Source: Magnaporthiopsis rhizophila (taxonomy: Eukaryota; Ascomycota; Sordariomycetes; Magnaporthales; Magnaporthaceae). From it: a stretch of DNA of 64,000 nt. Location: contig PYSS01000069.1 in the NCBI GenBank assembly GCA_003049465.1, positions 124,001-188,000 of the forward strand, given 5' to 3'. The notes under the pieces were generated by a model. The model saw nothing but the letters and a program-made list of their open reading frames with translations, had not been told where the DNA came from and did not search any database. Position numbers and translations under genes: made by a program. Positions 23,101-35,409 of this stretch are shown in pieces (positions within the stretch are counted from its first letter, which is position 1; each line of letters begins with the position of its first letter).

Positions 23101-26100
23101 GAAGCCCCATATCCAAGGCGACACCGCTTTCAAGGAGTGACATCGGTGCGAAATTCAGCCGCGAAGGCTTCTACCTCGACCTCGAAATGAGACTCCGACT
23201 CCTGTCTATCATGCTGGACGACGAAGGCCAGATCGGCCTCATCCCCGCCGACTTCGTCGGGGAGCTTGTGGCACTCACACCCGATGAATTTCTGTTCTGC
23301 CGCCGTCTCCTGCAGGACATTCTCGCCTCGGACTCTTCCATCAACCCCGAAGACGCTCGACGCTTGGTCGGGGCTATCGCTAAGATTCTGGGTGAATTGG
23401 ACTACTCGACATGCGAGGTGGCGCTTGGTACACTCATCGACATGATCGAGGGCTTTATTCCTATATGGAGCAATGCCACCCTCGATATCTCGACAGAGGT
23501 CGGGGACCTCTACTCGTACATTGTCAAAAAAAAATTGCCTGGCAACGATCTATCACCAAAAGCGCAGGCCTGGTTTGCTGATCTTCTTTTTGCTCTGCTG
23601 GAGAAAAATTCCGACTACGGCCAGACCCTAAAGTTGGCATCCTGCCGCTCCACCCTTCTCTCCATCTTCCAGGACGGCGGCTTGTGGCTGAAGTACAAGA
23701 TTGGCGCGAAGCTGCCCGACATATTTGCGCTGTTCGTCTTCAAGGTCCACGACGACCTGTTCGTCGACATCCTCGACTGCCTGCCGGCCGATCCGGACCA
23801 TCACGAGGGCATCGCGTTGCGCCTTTTCGCTCTCGCAGAAATAGCATGCCGCTGGCCCACACTACTCAGGAGGTGCATATACCACATCTTTGAGACACCG
23901 GGGACGGTCACCAGTTCCGAGAAGCACGCAGCGCGATGCCTCGCGCGAGTTGCCCATGTCCTGGGCCTCGATTCCCCCAAGGAGCTTTTCAGGCTTTTCA
24001 CTCCACAGCTGCTGTATACCTGGCTAGAGGCGAGCCCCATGGCAAGCATGCCCTTCGGGATATTCGGGTTCGCAACGCTTGAAGAGCTGCTCTACCAAGC
24101 CAGGGTAGAAACGACTGCCCTCATGATCATGCGGGGCCAAGATGCGGATGTCCAGGATCTTGCCAAGCGGCTGAAGATGTCCACGGCACAACTAATACAG
24201 TTAAGCTTCTCACGGACAATGGCATACAGCATCGCCCACGATATCAGCATCCCCAAGGACGGACAGCAGATTACCAGCGAGAGCCAGGTCAGGAAGATAC
24301 TTGGCAAGGAGACGTTTTTGGAGTGCATCCATCTCAACTTTGCGGATATAGTTGGCACGTTGTTCGATCTCATCGACCAGGAGGACCCGATCGAGAAGGC
24401 GTTTGCGAAGGACCCCAACCTCAGCTACGCCGCCGATATAATGTCCAAGATCAAGGGTCTCGGGCATTTGGCTGTGGATCTGCCGCCGAATCAACAACCC
24501 ATGTTCAAGGCAAAATACCTCTGTAAGGAGATCGAGCATCTCTGCAGTCGCACCGAGCACGAACTGCCCACTCTTTGGACCCCAGCACTCGTCGTGTCGA
24601 TCGCCCGCAGGCTCCTCAACACGGTCCACCCAGCCATGGGCCCGCTGCACGCCTGCTCTGTCATCAGGAAGGTGCGCGTCCTGGTGTGCCTCGCGGGGAT
24701 GCAGGCGACCAACTCGTACCCCTTGGAGATGCTGCTACATTCGGTGAGACCCTTTATTGGGGATGCCGAATGTGCGGACGATGCTCTGGGCCTCACCCGC
24801 TACCTCATCTCCTCCGGGGTCAACCATCTTGCCCAGGCACCGTCTTTCCTCGCTGGTTACTCGCTGTCTACTCTGGCTTCACTGCGCATGTTCCTGGAGT
24901 CCAGCCAGTCAAGCACGACGCAGGAGAGCCAGTTCAAGGCTACCAAGAGCAATGCGCAGCAGTTTCACTCTTGGTTCACGAAATACCTAACCGAGTATGA
25001 TTCGGCCGCCTTCAAGGACGAGTCTCAACGCGCCGCTTTCAGGTCCATCACGCAATCTGCGGCGCACATTCGTGCTTCAGGGAACGCCGAGAAGGGCACC
25101 CACGAATCCAGCCTCTTGATGGAGATTTTGAAGGACGGAGAACGCGAGCATCAACTCCTGAACAGGTCCTCGAGAGACCTGGCGCTGGGAATGCTCTGTG
25201 GCGATTTCCAGGTGCCCTCTTCCAGCTGCACAGATATCATCGAGACCGACCGCGACGCTATTACCCACGGAGCCATGGTATGGGAAAGCTGCAAGGCTCA
25301 GTCACTACGGAACGAGTATCTTGCCTGGGCTGGCCGCGTGATTGGCAAGTCGTTTGCGGCATCAGGCGAGATCCAAGAGGAGTTTCTCCGCGAGTCCCGC
25401 CTCGCCGACTACAACAGGACGGCTGCTTCGGATTCTGGCTCCGAACAGGGCATCTTGAACCTTCTCGAGGCCTTGACGACGGACCGAGACTGCCAAACTT
25501 CCGGTCTCGCCGAGTCCGCGCTGCGGACGGTCGTATCCGAGGCCGTAGCGCAACGAGATGCTGCGCTGCTGATGGTGTGCCAGGAGAACCTCTCGGAGGC
25601 CCTGGTGGTGTCTTCGGACTGGAGTCCTTACCGCACGCCGCCCTCGGACTTTACCGAACCCGAGCCGACCCCGGACGCAGAGCTGTTTGCGGCAGAGAGG
25701 ATTGAGAGTCCAGGCTGGTCGCAGGAAATGGCAATGTACCTGGCCAAGTCGGTGCCGCAGGACGTTGTGCTTTCTATACTACCCCCGCTACTTCTGCGGG
25801 CAAAAGGGTTCGCCGAAGAGGTGTTCCCATTCATCGTCCACCTGGTCCTGATGTTCCAGCTCGACAAGGAGCAGACTATTCGGCGCAGGCTGTCCGCCGC
25901 CATCAAAGACTGGCTTTCCGTCGAGAAGCCGGAGGCGAGGGAGAACATCAAGCTTCTCATCAACACGATGTTGTTCCTCCGCACACAGCCTCTGCCTAAC
26001 GAAACCTCTATCGCGGATCGGTCACACTGGCTCGACATAGATCTCCCCGCGGCTTCTGCCGCCGCCACGAGATGTGGCATGTTCAAGGTCGCCCTGCTCT

Positions 26101-29100
26101 TTGCGGAGCTGGCCTTTTCCGAGACGAGCTCTAGGGCTTCGAGGCGGTCGTCTGCCGCCCGAGATCTGGATACCACCGACTCGACCGAAATCCTGCTCAG
26201 CATCTTTGAAAATATTGACGACCCAGATGCCTACTACGGACTGCCGCAGACATCCAGCTTGGCCAACGTCCTTGCTCGGCTCGAGTACGAGAAGGACGGC
26301 ATCAAAGGGCTCGCATTCCGCGGAGCCCAGTACGACAGCCATGTGCGGCAGAGAGATCCGCAATCGGAAAAGGACGGCCAATCTCTCGTTCACGCGTTGG
26401 GTAATCTGGGGCTTTCCGGACTTTCGCATTCGCTGCTCCAGACGCAGCAGGGCTTGGACGGGGGCGCGGCGAGCATGGACAGCACTTTCAACGCCGCGAG
26501 GCGACTAGAGATATGGAATCTGCCGGTGCCACCAAACTACACGAACCACGCCGTGACCGTGTACAAGGCGTACCAAAACATCCACCAGGCGACAGACCTG
26601 GCCTCGGCGCGACAAGCCGTCCACGACGGCCTAGCAGGGACAGTGCGCCACCTGACAGGCAACAGCCTGAAAGCGTCAAATCTCCGCCTCAACCTTGACG
26701 TGTTGGCGGCCTTGACAGAACTCGATGAGATCCTAGGCGTCGCCGACGCTTCCGAGCTCGAGGCCATGCTTGAGAAGTTCGAGGGGCGGTCCAGGTGGAT
26801 GATGAGCGGAAGATATGACGATGTGCGGCAGATCCTGTCATGCCGAGCATCGACATTGAGCATGCTCAGCCAGCAAAGCGTCATCCGCGGGCCTAAAAAG
26901 CTCTCGTCGGCCGAGGCTAGACTGGTGGAGATTCGAGCACTGCTCCTTTCGGCTGGCATATACCGTTTCCACGACGCAAACCAGGAGTCCCTCAACATCG
27001 CCACCTCGCTGAACGACCTCATCGGACCATGCGATGCCATGGGCCTCAGTGTGGACGCCGCGGTAAAGGTGGAAGTTGCCAGCTCGTTCTGGGACCACGG
27101 GGAGTTGATCCCTTCCATCCGTATGCTGCAGGGTATAGAAAAGGACTCGGCGCTCAAGAAGCAGACAATTCACGTGAGCCGAGCCGACCTGCTAGCCAAG
27201 ATTGGGCACCAGGTCTCGGTGGCCAGGCTGGAGAGTCCAGATAACATCCAGAAGAAGTACCTCGAGCCGGCTCTCAAGGAGCTCAGGGGAGCCAACGAGG
27301 GCAAGGAGGCGGGGAAAGTGTTCCACCAGTTCGCCATGTTTTGTGACGAGCAGCTGCAGAACCCCGACAGTCTGGCTGACCTGAACCGGCTGAAAGGCCT
27401 CGAAAAGGGCAAGAGTGACGAGGTAGCACAGCTCGAGACGCTCATCCACGACACCAGGGACTCACAGATGAAGACCAGGTACACGAGCCACCTGGGCAAG
27501 GCCAAGCAGTGGCTCGTCTTGGACCAGCAGGAGCTGCGGAGGGTAGAGCAGACCCGGAATGAGTTTGTGAAGCTGAGTCTGGAGAACTACCTACTCTCGC
27601 TCACGGCATCGGACGAGCACAACAACGATGCCCTGCGCTTCACGGCTCTCTGGCTCGAGCGGGCCGGCGAGGAGTCGACCAACGAGGCTGTGCGCAAGCA
27701 CGTGGACAAGGTGCCGAGCAGAAAGCTGGCGCCGCTCATCAACCAGCTCACGTCTAGGCTGCAGGACAACGCGTCGCTCTTCCAGCGGCTGCTCATGAAC
27801 CTCGTCTACCGCATCTGCGTGGAGCACCCGTACCACGGCATGTACCAGATCTGGTCTGGAACTAAGTCGCGCACCAACAAGGAGGACGAGGTTGCGGTGC
27901 TCCGGCAGAAGGCAACGGCTCGCATCTCGGATATGCTGCTGAAGCACAAGACGGTGAGCCACATCTGGCACTCGGTGGACAGGACCAACAGGTGCTACCA
28001 CCAGCTGGCCACGGAGAAGAATCCGACGCGCTACAAGCAGGGCGCCAAGGTGGCGATCAAGGACGCACAGGCGGGACCCGCGCTCATCTCGTCGCTGGCT
28101 AAGTACCGCATCCCGCCGCCGACGATGCAGATGGACCTGCGGGCGGACCTGGACTACTCCGGGGTGCCGACGATCCTGAAGCTGGAGCCCAACATGGCGA
28201 TCGCGTCGGGCATCAGCGCGCCCAAGATCATCACGGCGGTGGGCACGGACGGGGTCAAGTACAAGCAGCTGGTCAAGGGCGGCAACGACGACCTGCGGCA
28301 GGACGCCATCATGGAGCAGGTGTTCGCGGCGGTGTCGTCGCTGCTCAAGCACCACCGCATGACGCGGCAGCGCAACCTGGGGATCCGGACGTACAAGGTG
28401 CTGCCGCTGACGGCGACGTCGGGCCTGATCGAGTTCGTGCCCAACACGCAGCCGCTGCACGACTACTTGATGCCGGCGCACGAGAAGTACTACCCAAAGG
28501 ACCTCAAGGCGTCGCACTGCCGTAGGGAGGTGGCCAACGCTCAGGGACGGACGGTCGAGGTGCGCGTCGGCGCGTACCGCCGCGTGACGGAGCGCTTCCA
28601 CCCGGTCATGCGCTACTTCTTCATGGAGAACTTCCCGGACCCGGACGAGTGGTTCGTGCGCCGGCTGGCCTACACGCGCACGACGGCCGCCATCTCCATG
28701 CTGGGCCACGTGCTGGGGCTGGGCGACCGGCACGGCCACAACATCCTGCTGGACCAGCGCACAGGAGAAGTGGTGCACATCGACCTGGGCGTGGCCTTTG
28801 AGATGGGCCGCGTCCTGCCCGTCCCGGAGCTGGTTCCGTTCCGGCTGACGCGCGACATCGTCGACGGCATGGGCATCACAAAGACCGAGGGCGTGTTCCG
28901 CCGCTGCTGCGAGTTCACCATGGACGCCCTGCGCGAGGAGACGTACTCCATCATGACCATACTCGACGTCCTGCGCTACGACCCGCTCTACTCGTGGTCC
29001 ATCTCGCCCGTACGCCTGGCCAAGCTGCAGGACTCGACGACGCGCCAGCGCGCCGGGGCCGACGACGACGGCAGCGGCCAGGCCGTCGTCGAGAGGCCCA

Positions 29101-29354
29101 AGGCCGTCAACGAGCCGTCCGAGGCCGACCGCGCCCTCGAGGTGGTGCGCAAGAAGCTGTCCAAGACGCTGAGCGTCACCGCGACGGTCAACGACCTGAT
29201 CAACCAGGCCACCTCGGAGAGGAACCTGGCCGTTTTGTATTCTGGTATGTTTTTTTTTTTTTCGTCTGTCTGTCTCTCCCTTTCCCTTTATGCTCGTTTA
29301 CAGTATGGATCCACGTGCTGACGCAAAGACATAGGCTGGGCCGCATATGCGTGA
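20130..29354 (+). CDS. TEL1: TEL1/ATM serine/threonine kinase (PIKK), 2932 aa
   Basis: This nuclear checkpoint kinase is recruited by Mre11-Rad50-Nbs1 to double-strand breaks and telomeres. Seven exons: 20130-20181, 20249-20296, 20363-20396, 20465-21847, 21909-22249, 22324-29244 and 29335-29354; the total is 8799 nt. The ATG at 20130 is chosen because its phase fits exon 2; the ATG at 20114 does not. The N-terminal TAN-type region includes NDRVSALKELIEFASRGDR and the segment around VVDHITQALPGP. The long FAT helices follow. The PI3K-like catalytic domain contains GLGDRHGHNILLDQ (catalytic Asp about 2753) and HIDLGVAFE (metal Asp about 2773). The FATC end is KKLSKTLSVTATVNDLINQA, ending in GWAAYA; its last six residues are on the tiny exon 7. 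FATC ending and TAN region support Tel1/ATM rather than Mec1/ATR. A GTATGT donor-like string at 22447 lies inside the open frame and looks unused. Confidence 0.96.
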
Positions 29355-29720
29355 GGAATCTATCGCGGCAATGAATTAGTCTCGAGACTACCCTCCTACC
29401 TAAGTACCGTAAATGTCGAAGAACCTATGTAGATTGGCTGGTTGGCTGTTTTGGCTACAACTGTACTACAAGCATTTGAGAACCAATACCCCATTCCGTA
29501 CACAAATACAAAGGCTCCTGCGTTCTTTCCTATCCCATACCTTCTAACATGGGCACTCTGCGGCCCTAAACAAATATCCTAATGGTATAACATGAGATAA
29601 GAACCAAACTTGCTGCTTTGTGCTGAAAATGCTGCCCAAAACTCCAGATCTCTTTCCCACAGACGGCACCAGAGCCATCCTGAAACAAGAAACGGAAGAA
29701 CGACAACATGGGTCTCTCCC
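29355..29720. other. convergent 3' spacer, TEL1 / DPB11
   Basis: 366 bp lie between two tail-to-tail genes and should carry both polyadenylation regions. No gene is seen. Confidence 0.5.
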
Positions 29721-32569
29721 TCACCTCTGCCGCGTCCTCCTCGAAGAACCGGCACCCCGGGTGCCCATCGCCGCCGCGGCCCGCTGGTGCTGCTGCAGGT
29801 CCCTGAGCGTGAGCTTTCCGCCGTCTCCACCGTCGCTCACCGTCCCAGGCGCACCGCCGGTCCTCAACAGGGCCCTGAAATACTCGGACTGTGGTGCGTC
29901 GTAGACCAGCTCAGTCGATGGCGGCGGCCGGTCCGCCGCCTTGCTGTCTTCCTCATCCTCCCGGACCGAGGGCCCGAGCGATTCGCGCGACCCGCTGGCG
30001 AGCCCACCGGGACCCGACCCGCTGCCGTCTGATCCGGCCGAGACGTTGGAGACGGCCCGTCCGAAGATGCCGCGCTTCCGCCGGCGGGCATTGCCATTGC
30101 CGCCGCCGTCGCCCTCAACCCCGAGCCCGGCCGCCGTGGCGGTGCCGTCCAGCAAGCTTGCCAGCTGATTTGACATGGAATGTTGAACATCAGGCTTGAG
30201 CGGACGCGCGTCCCGGGGCTTGCGACTTTCCGGCCGCTGCGGTTCCGACTCAACCTCGGGCGTCTGTTCCCTCGACGAGTCTGGGGCTTCAGAATCCGCA
30301 ACCTCGCTCAGTATCCTGCCAAACCCCTTGCGCGTGGGAGCCGTCGTCGAGAGGTTTGGGAGCTCGTCGGGTTTGGGCGGCTGTTGGTCGTGCGATTTTG
30401 GCGATGGCGGTTTATTCCGTGAGTTCAAGGACACCTCAGATAGTGGTGCAGAGTGCTCACGGCTCCTGGTGGTTGTGGCCGCGCCAGAGTCGTTCTCGGC
30501 TTGGGCTTCTTCTCGCGTCGCCGCCATCTCGGAAGCTGTTTCTGCCGAACCTTTTCCTTGTGCCGCTCTCGCGGGCAACGTCATCTTTGGCCTTGGTCCG
30601 GCGGCCTCGATGCCTTCGCTATCGAATGCGCTCGTGTCGATGGGGTTGACGGTGACCTTGGAAGCCTTTTGTGCCTGCCGTCGTGTTAGGTCCGACGACG
30701 AAGTAGACACAGACGCAGGCGCAGGCGCCGGTGCAGACATCATTTCCACTCTAGATAGCCGCCTTTCCCAGCTGAGACCTGTGTTGGACGTGGCCACTTG
30801 GGTATCTGGTGGTGTCAGGCTCTGTTTGAGCTCCGGAAACATGAAATCTCTATAAGGCACCTTGAAGCCCGTCGATATGCACTCCCACAGCCACTCGACC
30901 TTGACGACAGGCACCTTCCAGGCCAACGCCAGCTCCAGCTTCTGTTTACGGATCGCCTCTACCGATGTGCAAACGAGGAGCGAGGCTTTGGGTGTGAAGC
31001 GCTCGTCGTACCGCGCACCTAGTTGCCGGATTGTCTTGTCCACTTGATTCAGGTCTGGACCCGTGAAGCCTGAGGTGGAGATGCCGAGGGTCTCGAACCC
31101 AACAATGGGAAAGCGCGGGAACGGGCGACCAATGACGTGCTCGCTGGGTGGTGAGAAGCGCCGCTTGTGCAGGCATTGCTCAATGAAGAATTCCGTCACA
31201 ATCTCGACGCCGCCGGGGAGCTGCGGATGTGTCTCAGACTCCGACTCTTGCGGGACGATGAGAATCCGGTGGTCGAACGAGCCGGCGGCCTGTGCCGACG
31301 CAAGCTCCTCGAGCATCGAGACAGTCTGGCCGCCGAGAGAGAGAACAGTGTTGATCAAAATCTCGGCATGACGCGAGCTAAATCCATGTATGTAGAAGAC
31401 GCACGAATGAAACGCGGGGCGGTCGGCGGCGAGCTCAAATCGGCTGGGCCCAGGTGTCTCCTGCGTAGCCTGAGTGGCGAGATGCGCGTTGGACCGGCCG
31501 GCCGCTGTAAGGTGATTTTCACCGGCGGGAGGCTGACCAGCCACCCCGGATGGCTGTCGAGATACAGGTCTCCTCGCGGCGGCGTCTGGACTACTCTCCC
31601 TCTTGACCTGGCCGGCCGGCTCATCCTTGAGTGCCTGCTGTGGTCCCTGTTGTTCCCCAAGAATGTCTCCCCACAAGCCGGCCCGCTGGGTGGCCAGCTT
31701 TTGGCTTGCGGTCCGCCGCAGCTTTCTCTTCCGGTCGTCGGCCCCATCGGCCGCGCCCGACGCGCCGGACCCCTCCCGTGACCGTTTCCCAAGCGCGGCG
31801 CGCTTGGCCTGACGCCGGTTCCAGGCGCCTACTCCGCGCTCCCGTAGGGGCAGCAGGGGATCGTAGCGCGACTCGTCCAGGATCATGCCGCGCTCGACGC
31901 TGTCGCGGATCCATTCGATGGACACGGTGTGAATACCCCACGTCTTCGCGGCAGCGTACTTTCTCCCCTCGGGGCGGTTGACAACCAGATGCGTGACCCT
32001 GCGCGTCAGGTCTCCGGTGTACTCTCCTCCGTTCGCCGTCACCGTCTCGGTTATCTCCTGGCGCTCGTTGGCGTCCTCGAACCCTGTCAGACAGACCAGC
32101 AGCCTGCCACGGTCGTTGATGGAGGCATTGGACGAGCCGTGCTGGTTCCCGTCCGTCTCGAACGTCTTCAGCCGCCAGGCCTTCTCAAGCTCCCTGAAGT
32201 TGATGGGGGCGTCCTTGGTCCAGAGATCCCTCACGGCCTGGATCCAGCCGGCGGCCATGGGCAGGATGTCGGGTCGCTCCTTGGCGACATGGCGGTATTT
32301 CGGCGTGTCGTACTCGCCGACGATAAGGTGCGTGACATCGGGCGTCAGATCGTACTTGTGAAGCCCACCAAGCTCGTGGGTTTTGGCGGCAAGATCGGAC
32401 TGCAGCGCCGTTAGCCCCGGCCTCGAGATCATGCTCCGGTCCTGAGGATCCAGTGACTTACCCGCTGCTCCGGTGCAATGCTCGTGCAGCAGACTACGAT
32501 GCCTTGGAAAGGGTGGGCGGGATCGAAGGCCGAGTCGTCAAGGTCCGAGGAAAGGGGCGTCGACGCCAT
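29721..32569 (-). CDS. DPB11: DPB11/Rad4/TopBP1 BRCT scaffold, 928 aa
   Basis: This scaffold binds phosphorylated Sld2/Sld3 for replication initiation and the 9-1-1 clamp for activation of the ATR-type kinase (fission yeast Rad4/Cut5). Exons are 32569-32462 and 32399-29721, separated by a 62-nt intron (gtaagt..ctgcag). Four BRCT modules are visible. BRCT1, about residues 18-105, has FQGIVVCCTSI and DLTPDVTHLIVGEYDTPKY. BRCT2, about 133-225, has LLVCLTGFEDANERQEI and RRVTHLVVN. BRCT3 begins at FHSCVFYIHGFSSRHAEILI. BRCT4 ends with VPVVKVEWLWECISTGFKVPY. The C-terminal third is a charged, Ser/Pro/Gly-rich tail with several Ser-Pro/Ser-Gln sites and no recognised domain. This arrangement of two BRCT pairs plus a disordered tail is that of Dpb11 rather than Rtt107. 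It is a functional partner of the neighbouring TEL1 pathway. Confidence 0.93.
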
Positions 32570-33262
32570 CGAGATTTGAGGCAAGGGAGCAAACACAAGG
32601 GAAGCAGATAGATTCCCAGCAAAAGAAGACAGCAATGGTGTTCCAAAAATCATGCAGCAATTGCCCGCCCTCGCATCGACACCTTAGGATCAGGCGTCCG
32701 GCTGCAAAATGACCCAACAAGGAGGACGGTGGCACTGGAGCTTTGAATCTCGCATATGACTTCACTCCCTGCACCTAAAAAGCGCGTCGAGTCAATGCCC
32801 ATCGCGTTGAGTGCATGCGGGCCAGGTGGGGCACGCCGACCACCATGCGCAGCGCGAGGGTGTTATGTAATCAACAATATTCCCGTCCAGCTTCGCGCAT
32901 GACGTCACTGTCACCTCGAGGTGACGGTTTGAGATCCATAGTGTTAAAATGTCGCATCGCAATCATGACAGTAATACAGACATACTAGTCCGTCTTTCCG
33001 CCCGTCCCTGAGATCATCTGGATAAGTTGGTCTTGACGAGTTAATTGTCCTGAAGGACCAAAGTCATGGCAAATAACAGGAAACAATGGCTAGGAGGTAG
33101 CTAGGAAAGACAAATAAAAGTGAGGAAAAGTAAATCGCTAATGTCTTAAAGGAGACGACAACGTGTTCATAGTGCAAGAAAGGTAAAAAGAAAACGCATT
33201 GCACGAGGAAGTAATGCAAATAAGAGAAAAACAAACAGTGTGAAATTGGCGTCGATGATTCG
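32570..33262. other. intergenic, 693 bp
   Basis: This region is the 5' flank of DPB11 and the 3' flank of the deaminase-like gene. It is relatively AT-rich between 33050 and 33250. A TGACGTCA palindrome sits within catgacgtcactgtcacc near 32900. No gene is seen. Confidence 0.5.
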
Positions 33263-35409
33263 TCACATCGTGTTGGCACCCCCATAGCGGAACTGGTCGA
33301 GGTTTGGCCGGTCGGCACGCGAAAGCCCAGTCACGCCGTTCGTGTTGTCGGCGAGACCCCGGCCGACAGCGGTCCTGCGTCTTCTGCCCGCGCCGCGCTG
33401 ACCACCCGGGCGACGGCTACCCCGGATCTCACGACCGGAGTTTGCGCGACCGACGTTCGAAACACCCCGACCAGGCGGGGGTGCTTCGGCCTGCCAGCGA
33501 GCACGAGCGCGAGACCAAACTTGGAGCCGGGCGTTTCGCGAATGCGTGGTGGTTACCAGAGTTACACGGTTGGAAACAGGTGTAGTTCTCGGTTCTGGTT
33601 CAAACTCGCCCTCCGCCAGAGAACCCGATTCTGACTGTGAGGCCAGGTCCGAGTCCGAGTCGCGCAGTGGGTCCGGATTCTCCGTCGACGGTCGGAGAAG
33701 GGCAGGGGACAAATAGCGTGGTGCCGACCGATCTTGTGCCACTCTTAGGCTGCCGAGAGAGGTGAGGGATTGGATGGCACGCCTCTCGAGCCGCTGGTAC
33801 TCGTCGAAAGAGACCGGAGTCGCGGGCTTTCCTATGTTGGAGTTGGGTCCAGGATCCATTTTTCCCACGGCTGTTCGACGGGGGAGTGGGTGAATCGTCA
33901 CCTCACACTCGGTACTTTCGTCAGCGACCGGGGGGCTTTCATCGCCCGCCTCGGCCCGCCCCTCCGTATCTCGCTGACGGCCGGCCTCGTCCTTGTACGC
34001 CTTCGCCGGTCTCGTATCACAATCCGAAAAAACCGTGACAGGTTGTACACGAATTCCGAGGCCTGCTAGGCGATTTACGGTTTTGATAAACCTATCGCAG
34101 TTTGAACAGGGAACATTCCCAAGAAGGATCGTGACGTTACGATCTCCTTGCGGAATGTTGGCCTCGCGCAGGGTTCGAAGCCGGTCCATGTTGAACAGCC
34201 CGGAGTTTAGCTCGGACCCGTCCCCGAGATGCTTGCGCATCACCTGTAACGAGATATTGATCTTGTGTCAGCACATATAACAATGGGCTACCTTTGCTAG
34301 CAAATATGTGGGTAAGATGACAAGACAACCATACTTGGACGAGATGATAACAGGCCAGTTTCTTCTCGACGTGAGAAGAGCACCATAGGCCTTCCAACTG
34401 TTCGAGTGTATGCGGATCCTTCTCCTTGCCTTGTGGATTATCCCATTTATTCCTATGCAAACGAAAGCCAGTGGCTGTGCAAAATTCCCTCACCATCTCC
34501 GTCCATATTGCCGCGTTTAGGACGCGATTGTCGTCCCCGTCGTTCGGGGACCAGCCAGACGCCGCCATCTTGAGCAGCTGCAGATGCCCCCCCGCTGCTA
34601 AGAGTCCCTTTTCACACGCAGCAAATGGTTAGCGATATGGCACGGTGGTTCGCGTTGGTAACAGTTGGGTGGGAGGTACTCACTATCGTCAACCGAGCAG
34701 AAAAGTTCACGCCCGCCGGTCGGATGAACTCTGCCACAACCTTGAGGTGGCGAACGCAACCTCGCCGGGACACATAGGTGAAGTTGGGCAGGTCCTCTGC
34801 TAGGCCATAGCGTCGCGGCGACGACCGCAAAACCTGGCCCTGCTTTCCCTGGCCCACCTGCACAAGAAGCCGGACTTCCCGCTTCTTAGATATCTGAATG
34901 AAGGGCTGCGGTAAGTTTCTGTGTGCATTGCGGTACGTAATGGCAGCTAAGACCCATCTGCGTTCCGTTCTGCTGCAGGTATTGACCGCAGAGAGGCGTT
35001 CTGAGACCTCGGAGTACAGACGCCGTTTCCTGTCCGTATACTTATCAACACGACAGTGCTACAAAGAATTGTGTGTTAGCCCTATAAACAATCCTGTGCG
35101 TGCTCGGTAGTAGCGGTCGGTGAAACTTACCTCCACTGCCGTCATCCTCTCGGAATCTCTGAGATGCCTTTTTGCGCCGAACCTGAGCAGAAGACTGATG
35201 GCGCGCTTGAGCCCGAACAGCGCCGCGAGCATCAACGGGGTCGTGCCGTCGCTTGCCCGGGCCCCGGTAACACTTCGATCATTCAAAAGTAGCTGTCGGG
35301 CTTCATCATGTCTCTTGTCAAGGATGGCGATATGGATATCGTGTAGCGCAAGTTCACGCTTTCGCTGGGCGCGCCAGGCATCCTCAACAGGTGCCGATGC
35401 TTGGGGCAT
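33263..35409 (-). CDS. ankyrin-repeat protein with SsdA-like nucleic-acid deaminase core, 635 aa
   Basis: Exons are 35409-35131, 35058-34684, 34607-34335 and 34243-33263. Introns are 72, 76 and 91 nt, all phase 0, and the total is 636 codons. An N-terminal ankyrin unit (DGTTPLMLAALFGLKRAISL, then LLRFGAKRHLRD) lies at about 45-90. A variable, basic middle follows (about 94-218). The deaminase-like core runs about 240-370: a helix with WTEMVREFCTATGFRLH, the zinc/proton-shuttle motif SSHVEKKLA (His297, Glu299), a joint within the following helix, and the second zinc motif NVPCSNCDRFI (Cys355, Cys358). HxE plus PCxxC is the signature of the cytidine-deaminase fold. The form SHVEKKL...PCxxC fits the SsdA-like group described from bacterial ssDNA deaminase toxins, which also occurs in fungi fused to ankyrin repeats. 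The last 230 residues are disordered, acidic then Arg/Gly-rich. Substrate and role are unknown. No signal peptide is seen. Confidence 0.8.

Noticed and set aside
27591..28778. 395-codon open frame antisense to TEL1
   Set aside because: It mirrors the GC-rich kinase domain of TEL1, has His/Arg/Val-rich composition typical of antisense shadows, and carries no domain.
20130..29354. Assignment to MEC1/ATR instead of TEL1/ATM
   Set aside because: The TAN-type N-terminus, overall length and FATC ending GWAAYA fit Tel1; ATR-type N-terminal features are not seen.
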